Positions 24,735-31,093 of a DNA stretch of 36,034 bases are shown here, piece after piece. The translations under genes were made by a program, and so were the position numbers. How positions within the stretch are numbered: the first letter of the stretch is position 1; each line of letters begins with the position of its first letter. Under the pieces are notes generated by a model, which worked only from the letters and a program-made list of their open reading frames with translations, was not told the origin of the DNA and searched no databases. The stretch is from an uncultured Intestinimonas sp. (GTDB lineage Bacteria; Bacillota; Clostridia; Oscillospirales; Oscillospiraceae): positions 1 through 36,034 of the forward strand of contig NZ_CALXEE010000016.1 in the NCBI RefSeq assembly GCF_944387245.1, given 5' to 3'.

Positions 24735-25481
24735 GTGGAAAAGTTGGAGAAAACAGCGGTAAAAAAGGGGAGCAGGGGCGTTTCCGTCATGCTGCGGAAG
24801 TACCGGCTGCAGCTGGCCTTCCGGGTAGTGACGGCGGCGGCCACCGTGTGGGTGCTCCTGGCCGACCGTGCCGCCTTCCAGGTGCTGTTGGGCGGGGGCT
24901 TCTGGCAGAGGTTATCCCCGCTCCACCTGCTGTGGTTCCTCTGGATGGGGGATATGGTCCTCCAGCTTATCCCCACCCGTCAGATCGTGGCGCTGGGCTC
25001 ACAGAAGCAGTTTCAGCGCTGGTACCGGCCCATCCCCGATTGGGATGCCGCGGCGCTGGAGGCCTATGTGCGAAAGAGCGACCGGGGGGCCAGAAAGGTC
25101 CTGGTATCCTGGGTGGCCATGACCATCGCCCTGGGAGTTCTGCGGAGCACCGAGGTCTTTGGCACGGAGGAGCTATTCCTCTCCGCCGTGTTCTTCTATG
25201 TGAGTGATCTCATCTGCGTGGTGGTGTGGTGTCCCTTCCGCACATTTCTCATGAAGAACCGGTGCTGTACCACCTGCCGCATCTTCAACTGGGACCACCT
25301 GATGATGTTTGTCCCCTTCCTCTTCATCCCCGGCTTTTATGGCTGGACTCTGCTGGGAATGGCCATAGTGGTGGTAGTGGTGTGGGAGGTCCAGTGGCAC
25401 CGCCACCCGGAGCGCTTCTGGGAGGGGAGCAACCAGGCTCTGCGCTGTGCCAACTGCACCGACCGCCTGTGCGGACGCTGA
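24735..25481 (+). CDS. Unrecognised membrane protein with Cys motifs
   Basis: I do not recognise a named family. The 248-residue protein has about five to six hydrophobic segments (near residues 29-45, 60-78, 120-135, 145-170, 190-217). A basic N-terminus precedes them, and there are two cysteine groups: RCCTTCRIFNWDH near 180 and CANCTDRLC at the C-terminus. Such pairs suggest metal or iron-sulphur binding or a redox role on one membrane face. The GTG at 24735 has a weak ribosome site; an in-frame ATG at 24789 is an alternative that removes 18 residues. It is bounded by terminators on both sides and may be independent of the purine island. Confidence 0.7.
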   Translation: MEKLEKTAVKKGSRGVSVMLRKYRLQLAFRVVTAAATVWVLLADRAAFQVLLGGGFWQRLSPLHLLWFLWMGDMVLQLIPTRQIVALGSQKQFQRWYRPIPDWDAAALEAYVRKSDRGARKVLVSWVAMTIALGVLRSTEVFGTEELFLSAVFFYVSDLICVVVWCPFRTFLMKNRCCTTCRIFNWDHLMMFVPFLFIPGFYGWTLLGMAIVVVVVWEVQWHRHPERFWEGSNQALRCANCTDRLCGR

Positions 25482-25493
25482 TACGAAAAGAAC

Positions 25494-25530
25494 AAAGCCC
25501 TGCCGTTCATTGTGAACGGCAGGGCTTTTC
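25494..25530. terminator. Bidirectional terminator
   Basis: Arms AAAGCCCTGCCGTTCA (25494-25509) and its complement (25513-25528) enclose TTG, with A- and T-runs outside. It separates the convergent membrane protein genes. Confidence 0.85.
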
Positions 25531-25546
25531 CACATCCTGTGGACGA

Positions 25547-26020
25547 TCAGTGGGCCTGGGCGGGCTGGGCGGTAGGCACCCGGAACAGCAGCCGGAAGAT
25601 GAGGCGGCAGAGGGGGCCGCAGTAGAGGAGCTGCCAGATGAGGGCCACAGGCATGTTGCAGCCCCAGGTGTGGATCCAGGTGCCAAAGCTGGGCTCCTTG
25701 AAGAGGAGGGTGGCGATGAGGCTCATGGTGGGACACATGATGCACACGATCATGGTGGAGATGGCGTAGGTGATGAACTGGGGCCGGTCAGTGGGTCGCA
25801 TGAAGGTAAAGGCCAGGCGGGTGGCCAGCTTTTCCACCACGAAGAACTCCAGCACGAAGGCAATGGGGGCCATGATGGACAGTTCGTGGAGGGCCATCAG
25901 GAAGGTCTGGTTGGTGACACCGCCGGTATTGAGTGCCACATTGTAGACGATCATACCGTAGACCATAATGACGGCCATAATGATGGTGAAGACTACGTTT
26001 TGAAATTTGGTTTGGGGCAT
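25547..26020 (-). CDS. DUF2798-type integral membrane protein
   Basis: The 157-residue protein has four hydrophobic segments arranged as two similar pairs, as in DUF2798 proteins (FTIIMAVIMVYGMIVYN first, then ISTMIVCIMCPTMSLIATLL in the second pair). No biochemical function is established for the family. The ATG follows a GGAAAGGAG ribosome site. A promoter-like sequence followed by a terminator lies in its leader (26063-26159), so it may be attenuated. Confidence 0.78.
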   Translation of the reverse strand: MPQTKFQNVVFTIIMAVIMVYGMIVYNVALNTGGVTNQTFLMALHELSIMAPIAFVLEFFVVEKLATRLAFTFMRPTDRPQFITYAISTMIVCIMCPTMSLIATLLFKEPSFGTWIHTWGCNMPVALIWQLLYCGPLCRLIFRLLFRVPTAQPAQAH

Positions 26021-26062
26021 GGGGAAAGGCTCCTTTCCAGAATGAGATGTGAGCCGCGGCGC

Positions 26063-26101
26063 AAAAAAAGAAGGCCGCGAAACCTTCGTCTCGCGACCTT
26101 C
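26063..26101 (-). terminator. Terminator after nfnB or in leader of DUF2798 gene
   Basis: On the - strand, GAAGGTCGCGA (26091-26101) pairs with TCGCGGCCTTC (26070-26080, one G-U pair) across a 10-nt loop and is followed by TTTTTTT (26063-26069). It is about 150 nt after the nfnB stop, but also downstream of a promoter-like site, so it could be an attenuator. Confidence 0.8.
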
Positions 26102-26130
26102 TTCTTCACTGCGACTACTGTTATGTCCCT

Positions 26131-26159
26131 ATTCTAGCCTATTTTCTCCGGCCTCGTAA
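26131..26159 (-). promoter_or_regulatory. Candidate promoter of DUF2798 gene
   Basis: On the - strand, TTACGA (26154-26159) stands 17 nt from TAGAAT (26131-26136). Transcription from here would cross the hairpin at 26063-26101 before reaching the start at 26020. Confidence 0.45.
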
Positions 26160-26251
26160 GTGTTTTTTGCCGATTTGGAAAAAACGGCAGGTTCCACAAG
26201 AGGGGCGGAACAGCAGAGCGGAGACTTGTCACATCTGTGGGGGAAAAGGGC

Positions 26252-27643
26252 TCACTTTTCCTGGATGTACTTGTGAATGGCGGCGGCGGCCTGCTTGCCG
26301 GCTCCCATGGCCAGAATGACGGTGGCGGCGCCGGTGACGGCGTCACCGCCGGCGTAGACGCCGGTGCGGCTGGTGAGGCCGTCCTCGCCGTTGGTGACGA
26401 TGCAGCCGTGCTTGTTGGTCTCCAGGCCGGGAGTGGTGGAGCGGATGAGGGGGTTGGGGGAGGTGCCGATGGACATGATCATGGTGTCCACATCCAGTAC
26501 GAACTCACTGTCGGGGACGGGTACGGGGCGGCGGCGGCCGGAGGCGTCGGGCTCGCCCAGCTCCATGCGGATACACTTCATGCCCTTGACGTGGCCGGTC
26601 TCGTCGCCCAGGACCTCCACGGGATTGGTGAGCAGACGGAAGATGATGCCCTCCTCCTGAGCATGCTCCACCTCCTCCTTACGGGCGGGGAGCTCATCCA
26701 TGCTGCGGCGGTAAACGATGTAGACGTTTTCCGCCCCCAGCCGCTTGGCGCAGCGGGCGGCGTCCATGGCCACGTTGCCGCCGCCCACCACGGCCACAGA
26801 CTTACTCTTGGCGATGGGAGTGTGGCTGTCGGGCCGGTAGGCCTTCATCAGGTTGACCCGGGTGAGGTACTCGTTGGCGGAGTATACCCCGTTGAGGGTC
26901 TCGCCGGGGATGCCCATGAAGGAGGGGAGACCGGCGCCGGAGGCCAGGTAGACGCACTCATAGCCCATGTCCTCCATGAGCTCATCCACGGTGAGCACCT
27001 TGCCGATGACCATATTGGTCTGGAATTCCACGCCCATGGCCTCCAGGGTGGCGATCTCCTTGCGGACCAGCTCCTTGGGGAGCCGGAATTCGGGGATGCC
27101 GTAGACCAGCACGCCGCCGGGGGTGTGGAGGGCCTCAAAGACGGTGACGGCGTAGCCCAGCTTAGCCAGGTCACCGGCGCAGGTAAGGCCGCTGGGGCCG
27201 GAGCCCACCACCGCCACCTTGTGGCCGTTGGGGGCGGCCTTCACCGGCTCCTCTTGAGCGTGCTCGCGATGCCAGTCGGCCACGAAGCGCTCCAGACGGC
27301 CGATGGCCACCGGCTCACCCTTGACGCCCCGAACGCACACGCCCTCGCACTGGCTCTCCTGGGGGCAGACCCGGCCGCAGACGGCGGCCAGGGTGGTGGA
27401 GCGCTCCAGGACCTCATAGGCCCCGGCGAAATCCTCTTCGGCCACCTTGCCGATAAAGGCGGGAATGTCGATGCCCACGGGGCAGCCGCTGTGGCAGGGC
27501 TTCTTGGGGCAGTTGAGGCAGCGCTTGGCCTCCTCCACGGCCATCTCAGCGGTATAGCCCAGGGCCACCTCGTCAAAGTTGTGGCTGCGGACCTCCGGGT
27601 CCTGGCTGGGCATGGGGCATTTTGTCAAACTCATATTGGCCAT
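26252..27643 (-). CDS. nfnB: NADH-dependent ferredoxin:NADP oxidoreductase large subunit
   Basis: This is the NfnB/SudA-type subunit, similar to the glutamate synthase small chain. With NfnA it couples NADH, NADPH and reduced ferredoxin by electron bifurcation. The 463-residue protein has two N-terminal Cys groups for 4Fe-4S clusters (CLNCPKKPCHSGCP near 42-55 and CGRVCPQESQCEGVC near 89-103). An FAD motif VVGSGPSGLTCAGDL and an NADPH motif VVGGGNVAMDAARCAKR follow. The C-terminus holds GVYAGGDAVTGAATV. The ATG sits 2 nt after the nfnA stop, behind GGAGGT. It lacks the glutamate synthase large subunit nearby, which favours Nfn over Glt. Confidence 0.88.
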   Translation of the reverse strand: MANMSLTKCPMPSQDPEVRSHNFDEVALGYTAEMAVEEAKRCLNCPKKPCHSGCPVGIDIPAFIGKVAEEDFAGAYEVLERSTTLAAVCGRVCPQESQCEGVCVRGVKGEPVAIGRLERFVADWHREHAQEEPVKAAPNGHKVAVVGSGPSGLTCAGDLAKLGYAVTVFEALHTPGGVLVYGIPEFRLPKELVRKEIATLEAMGVEFQTNMVIGKVLTVDELMEDMGYECVYLASGAGLPSFMGIPGETLNGVYSANEYLTRVNLMKAYRPDSHTPIAKSKSVAVVGGGNVAMDAARCAKRLGAENVYIVYRRSMDELPARKEEVEHAQEEGIIFRLLTNPVEVLGDETGHVKGMKCIRMELGEPDASGRRRPVPVPDSEFVLDVDTMIMSIGTSPNPLIRSTTPGLETNKHGCIVTNGEDGLTSRTGVYAGGDAVTGAATVILAMGAGKQAAAAIHKYIQEK

Positions 27644-27645
27644 GG

Positions 27646-28488
27646 TCAGCGTACCTCCTGGTTCAAAAGATTGCAGGCTTCCTCGCGGGCGTGGACCTCG
27701 AAGTCTTTGTACATGGCGCCCCGGTGGATGGCCTCGTCAAAGTCCACCTCAAAGCCGTCGAACTCCGGCCCGTCCACGCAGGCGAACTTGGTCTTGCCGC
27801 CCACGGTGAGCCGGCAGCCGCCGCACATGCCGGTGCCGTCGATCATGATGGGGTTCATGGAGACCACGGTCTTGACGTTGTACTTCTTGGTGACGGCCAC
27901 CACGAACTTCATCATCACCAGAGGCCCGATGGCGATGACCTCATCGTACTGCTCGCCGGAGGTGATGAGCTCCTCCAGGGCGGCTGTGACCAGTCCCTTC
28001 TGCCCGCAGCTGCCGTCATCGCTCATGAGGACGAACTTGTCGCTGCAGGCGCGGAACTCATCCTCCAAGATGACCAGATCCTGGTTCCGGAAGCCCACCA
28101 CGCTATGGACCTCGGCGCCCTTCTCGTGGAGGGCCTTGGCCACAGGCAGGGCGATGGCGCAGCCCACGCCGCCTCCCACCACACAGACCTTCTTGAGGCC
28201 GTCCAGCTCACTGGCCCGGCCCAGGGGCCCCACAAAGTCGTGGAGGGACTCGCCCTCCTTCAGGGCGTCCAGCTCCATGGTTCCGGCGCCTACGATCTGG
28301 AAGATGACGGTGACGGTGCCCTTTTCCCGGTCGTAGTCGGCCACGGTGAGAGGGATGCGCTCGGAGTCGGCACAGGCCCGCAGAATGACAAACTGGCCGG
28401 GCAGGGCCTTTTTGGCAATGAGGGGGGCATCCACCACCATCTTGGTGACGGTGGGGTTTAGGGGTGTTTTTTCCACGATACGGTACAT
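27646..28488 (-). CDS. nfnA: NADH-dependent ferredoxin:NADP oxidoreductase small subunit
   Basis: This is the NfnA/SudB-type subunit of 280 residues. It has an N-terminal FAD-binding barrel (PGQFVILRA, RIPLTVADYD), a nucleotide-binding domain (VCVVGGGVGCAIALPVAKAL) and a C-terminal 2Fe-2S site with DGTGMCGGCRLTV followed by FACVDGPEFDG. The ATG at 28488 follows GGGAGGAG; a start at 28566 would run through the leader RNA and is rejected. It forms a two-gene operon with nfnB. Its leader carries the same RNA core as ssnA, which suggests shared control with purine catabolism. Confidence 0.9.
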   Translation of the reverse strand: MYRIVEKTPLNPTVTKMVVDAPLIAKKALPGQFVILRACADSERIPLTVADYDREKGTVTVIFQIVGAGTMELDALKEGESLHDFVGPLGRASELDGLKKVCVVGGGVGCAIALPVAKALHEKGAEVHSVVGFRNQDLVILEDEFRACSDKFVLMSDDGSCGQKGLVTAALEELITSGEQYDEVIAIGPLVMMKFVVAVTKKYNVKTVVSMNPIMIDGTGMCGGCRLTVGGKTKFACVDGPEFDGFEVDFDEAIHRGAMYKDFEVHAREEACNLLNQEVR

Positions 28489-28522
28489 GATGTGCTCCTC
28501 CCTTAGGCAAATATGTGCTGGT

Positions 28523-28583
28523 AAAAAGAAAAGCAACCGCCGTAACCAGCCCGTGCGCACAAGCACTTCGTTACAGCCGTTGC
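28523..28583 (-). terminator. Leader terminator before nfnA
   Basis: On the - strand, GCAACGGCTGTAAC (28570-28583) pairs with GTTACGGCGGTTGC (28533-28546) over 14 positions with one mismatch and one G-U pair. TTTTCTTTTT (28523-28532) follows. The 5' and 3' strands of this stem reach into the ends of the conserved core, so folding of the core and of this hairpin should exclude each other. Confidence 0.75.
28545..28577 (-). promoter_or_regulatory. Conserved leader RNA core, copy B (riboswitch-like)
   Basis: Read on the - strand, this 33-nt segment begins GCTGTAACGAAGTGCT and ends GCGCACGGGCTGGT. It matches the ssnA leader core (11087-11118) in 31 of 33 aligned columns. It ends 57 nt before the nfnA ATG. 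A second possible pairing joins its GCTGGT end with ACCAGC at 28517-28522, which would compete with the terminator stem. Confidence 0.7.
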
Positions 28584-28727
28584 CAAGTCAATTTCACGCT
28601 ATCTAGTTTAGCACATCTCATAGCAAAAGAACAGGTGAAAATTCAGGTCTGCAAAAAAATTATAAGAATGCACAAATGTGAACCCGGCAGACTGTGCGAT
28701 TTCCACAGGGAACAGAGAGGACACGAC

Positions 28728-28782
28728 AAAAAAGCAGGAATCCATCCCATCCGGCAACAGCCGGATGGGATGGATTCCTGCT
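28728..28782 (-). terminator. Terminator of lysA
   Basis: Perfect 23-bp arms (28733-28755 and 28760-28782) enclose AACA. On the - strand they are followed by TTTTTT. It lies directly after the lysA stop. Confidence 0.9.
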
Positions 28783-28785
28783 GAT

Positions 28786-30075
28786 TTACAGGCTGGGATC
28801 GCAGCTGGTGGAGAGGAGGTCCTCCCAGGTCTGCCGCCGGACCATGAGTCCGGAGCGGCCCTCCTTTACCAGGGCCACCGCCGGGATGGGGTTGGAGTTG
28901 TAGTTGCTGGCCATGGAGTAGCCGTAGGCGCCGGTGGAGAGGACGGCCAGAATGTCCCCGGCCTCCAGAGCGGGGAGGGCGGCGTCCCGGAGGAGGATGT
29001 CTCCTGACTCGCAGCACTTGCCGCACACCGTCACCGTCTCTGCGGCGGGAGCCTCTGCCTTGTTGGCGGCAATGGCCCGGTACTTGGCCTGGTAAAGGGC
29101 GGGGCGGATGTTGTCGGTCATGCCGCCGTCTACGGACACGTACTTCCGCACACCCGGGATGTCCTTGATGGAACCCACGGTGTAGAGGGTGATGCCCGCC
29201 TCGCCCACTACGCTGCGGCCGGGCTCGGTGACCACCGCCGGCCGGGGGAGGCCCAGGTCCCGGAAGAAGGCATCGATGCGTTCCATGAGAGGGTCCAGGT
29301 ACCATCCATAGCCCTTGGGCTCCTCATCGGTGTAGCAGATGCCGAAGCCGCCGCCCACGTTGAGCTCGGTCATGGCGAAGTGGTAGCGGCTCCAGGTCTC
29401 CTTCACTAAGCCAAGCACCACCTCCAGGGCCTCCAGGTAGGGCCGGACCTCGAAGAGCTGGGAGCCCACGTGGAAGTGGAGGCCCAGCAGGTCCACCCAG
29501 GGGGAATCGATGGCGGCTTTGATGGCGGGGTAGATGATGTCCTCATCCAGGGGAATACCGAACTTGGAGTCCTTTTTTCCGGTGATGATGTAGTCGTGGG
29601 TGTCGGCCTTGACGCCGGGGGTGACCCGATAGAGGACCTTCATCTTCTTGCCCTTTTGGGCGCAGATGGACTCCAGCAGCGAGAGCTCCTGAAGGCCGTC
29701 GATAATGACGCGTCCTACGCCGCTCGCCACCGCCAGCTCCAGTTCGGCCGGCAGCTTGTTGTTGCCGTTGAACTCAATGCGCTCGGCGGGGAAGCCGGCG
29801 GAGAGAGCACAGGTGAGCTCGCCACCGGAAACCACGTCCACGCACAGTCCAGCGTTCTTCACCAGCCGCAGCAGGGCGGGGGTGCAGAAGGCCTTGGCGG
29901 CGTAGGCTGCACGGGTGTTCTCCCACTTGTCCAGGAACTCGGTATGAAGAGCCTGGAAGCGTCCCTCCAGGGCGGTCTGGGAGTAGACGTACAGCGGGGT
30001 GCCGAAGGTCTTGGCCAGGGTGGTGGTGTCGCAGCCGTCAAAATAAAGGGTATTGTCTCGGATCTCCATGCACAT
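28786..30075 (-). CDS. lysA: Diaminopimelate decarboxylase
   Basis: It makes L-lysine from meso-diaminopimelate, using PLP, in the last step of lysine synthesis. The 429 residues match the family. The PLP lysine is Lys61 in YAAKAFCTP. Other marks are VDVVSGGEL, FHVGSQ for the barrel, LNVGGGFGI, and the C-terminal-domain motif CCESGDILLRD with GAYGYSMASNYN. The ATG at 30075 is chosen because GGGAGGG lies upstream; a second ATG follows at 30069, and the longer frame from 30180 has no ribosome site. It stands alone between two terminators. Confidence 0.94.
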   Translation of the reverse strand: MCMEIRDNTLYFDGCDTTTLAKTFGTPLYVYSQTALEGRFQALHTEFLDKWENTRAAYAAKAFCTPALLRLVKNAGLCVDVVSGGELTCALSAGFPAERIEFNGNNKLPAELELAVASGVGRVIIDGLQELSLLESICAQKGKKMKVLYRVTPGVKADTHDYIITGKKDSKFGIPLDEDIIYPAIKAAIDSPWVDLLGLHFHVGSQLFEVRPYLEALEVVLGLVKETWSRYHFAMTELNVGGGFGICYTDEEPKGYGWYLDPLMERIDAFFRDLGLPRPAVVTEPGRSVVGEAGITLYTVGSIKDIPGVRKYVSVDGGMTDNIRPALYQAKYRAIAANKAEAPAAETVTVCGKCCESGDILLRDAALPALEAGDILAVLSTGAYGYSMASNYNSNPIPAVALVKEGRSGLMVRRQTWEDLLSTSCDPSL

Positions 30076-30225
30076 AGGTGGTTCCCTCCCGATCTTTGGT
30101 GAAGGGGAGCGGGGCTCCCCCAAAATCATCTGGGCACTATTATACCAGCTTTGGCCCGGGGCGCAACCGGAAACCCACAAAATGGGACTTGTTTTTTGGG
30201 GTGGAGACGGCGCGCCGCCCGGACA

Positions 30226-30260
30226 AAAAGGGCCCCAGACATGGTGTCCGAGGCCCTTTT
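30226..30260 (-). terminator. Terminator after Cys-rich small protein gene
   Basis: Arms AAAAGGGCC (30226-30234) and GGCCCTTTT (30252-30260) enclose 17 nt that can pair further. On the - strand the stem ends in TTTT followed by TGTCC. It isolates the small gene from lysA. Confidence 0.75.
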
Positions 30261-30324
30261 CGCGTATCCTACAAACAGGAATGGCAGGATGTGATGTGTC
30301 CCCCTTCCCGTAAAAGGGGCATGT

Positions 30325-30636
30325 TTAGCGGGGACGCTCCCGCTCCTCCGCCATCCGGCGGGCAATCTCCTGGAACTTGGCGGTGACATAGCCGTAGTTG
30401 TCCCGTTGATGAGGCAGGGTGCAGCGGCTGCAATCCTTGATACCCTTTTCCGTGTAGCGGAAGTTGCCGCCGCAGTCGGGTCCAAGGGCGTAGAGGGGAC
30501 AGTAGCAGAAGAGACAGTTGAAATTGTCCGGGTCGCTGGTGGGATGGCAGGGGAAGTACTCGCACTGGCGATGGGAGAAGAAGGAAAAGGCCTTACCTTT
30601 CCAGTGGGGGGCGCCTGCGCGGTCACGTTCACTCAT
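30325..30636 (-). CDS. Cysteine-rich small domain protein
   Basis: This 103-residue soluble protein carries eight cysteines (25, 30, 41, 44, 46, 55, 69, 72) in the pattern of the cysteine-rich small domain family (CEYFPCHP, CLFCYCPLY, DCSRCTLPH). The motif implies metal or iron-sulphur binding. It sits directly below a cobalamin riboswitch and is the only gene before the next terminator, which fits the known link of this domain with cobalamin genes. A role in corrinoid or cobalt handling is therefore likely but unproven. The ATG at 30636 follows GGAAAGGAG. Confidence 0.88.
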   Translation of the reverse strand: MSERDRAGAPHWKGKAFSFFSHRQCEYFPCHPTSDPDNFNCLFCYCPLYALGPDCGGNFRYTEKGIKDCSRCTLPHQRDNYGYVTAKFQEIARRMAEERERPR

Positions 30637-30673
30637 GGCGGACTCCTTTCCATCGTGGCGGTCTCCGGGCAGC

Positions 30674-30705
30674 AAAAAAGCTGCACAGCCCAAACAGCGT
30701 GCAGC
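30674..30705 (-). terminator. Expression-platform terminator of cobalamin riboswitch
   Basis: On the - strand, GCTGCAC (30699-30705) pairs with GTGCAGC (30680-30686) and TTTTTT follows (30674-30679). It lies between the riboswitch aptamer and the Cys-rich gene start, as expected for ligand-dependent termination. Confidence 0.75.
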
Positions 30706-30773
30706 GATATCCCCCGCCGATGGGGCGGGAGGGCGGCACCCTCTCAGGCTCGGAGAGGTTTTTGTGTGCGTCA

Positions 30774-30934
30774 TACGCAGGCAGGTATTCTGACTTCGGC
30801 GTCCAGCGCGGTCCCCGCCTTCCCGGAGCACTTGCTCCAGTGACATCTGGGGACCCCTCCGCCAACACAGCAACGGCTTTGTGCGGGATTCTCACCCGGC
30901 TTCCCTTGTGCAGCGCCATCGGCGCACCTGCGTA
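30774..30934 (-). promoter_or_regulatory. Cobalamin riboswitch
   Basis: Read on the - strand it has the B12-box signatures in order: AAGGGAAGCCGGGTGAGAAT, then CCCGCACAAAGCC, and finally AAGTCAGAATACCTGCC near the 3' end. The closing stem pairs TACGCAGG (30927-30934) with CCTGCGTA (30774-30781). It controls the Cys-rich small protein gene through the terminator at 30674-30705. The aptamer is on the short side but its conserved core is complete. Confidence 0.93.
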
Positions 30935-31045
30935 CCAGAGATATTTACTTGCACCGGTGGAAAGTTCCCACCGGTACCTACCATCATAGCGGCTTTTCCC
31001 CGCCCTGTCAAGTGGACTTTTCCCCCGCCGGCGCCGGAGTGGTGG

Positions 31046-31080
31046 AAAAAACTCCCCGCCGTCTCACGACGGCGGGGAGT
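31046..31080 (-). terminator. Terminator of surface-protein gene
   Basis: Perfect 13-bp arms ACTCCCCGCCGTC (31051-31063) and its complement (31068-31080) enclose TCAC. On the - strand TTTTT follows. It lies just after the stop at 31094. Confidence 0.88.
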
Positions 31081-31093
31081 GGGAAAACGGTGG

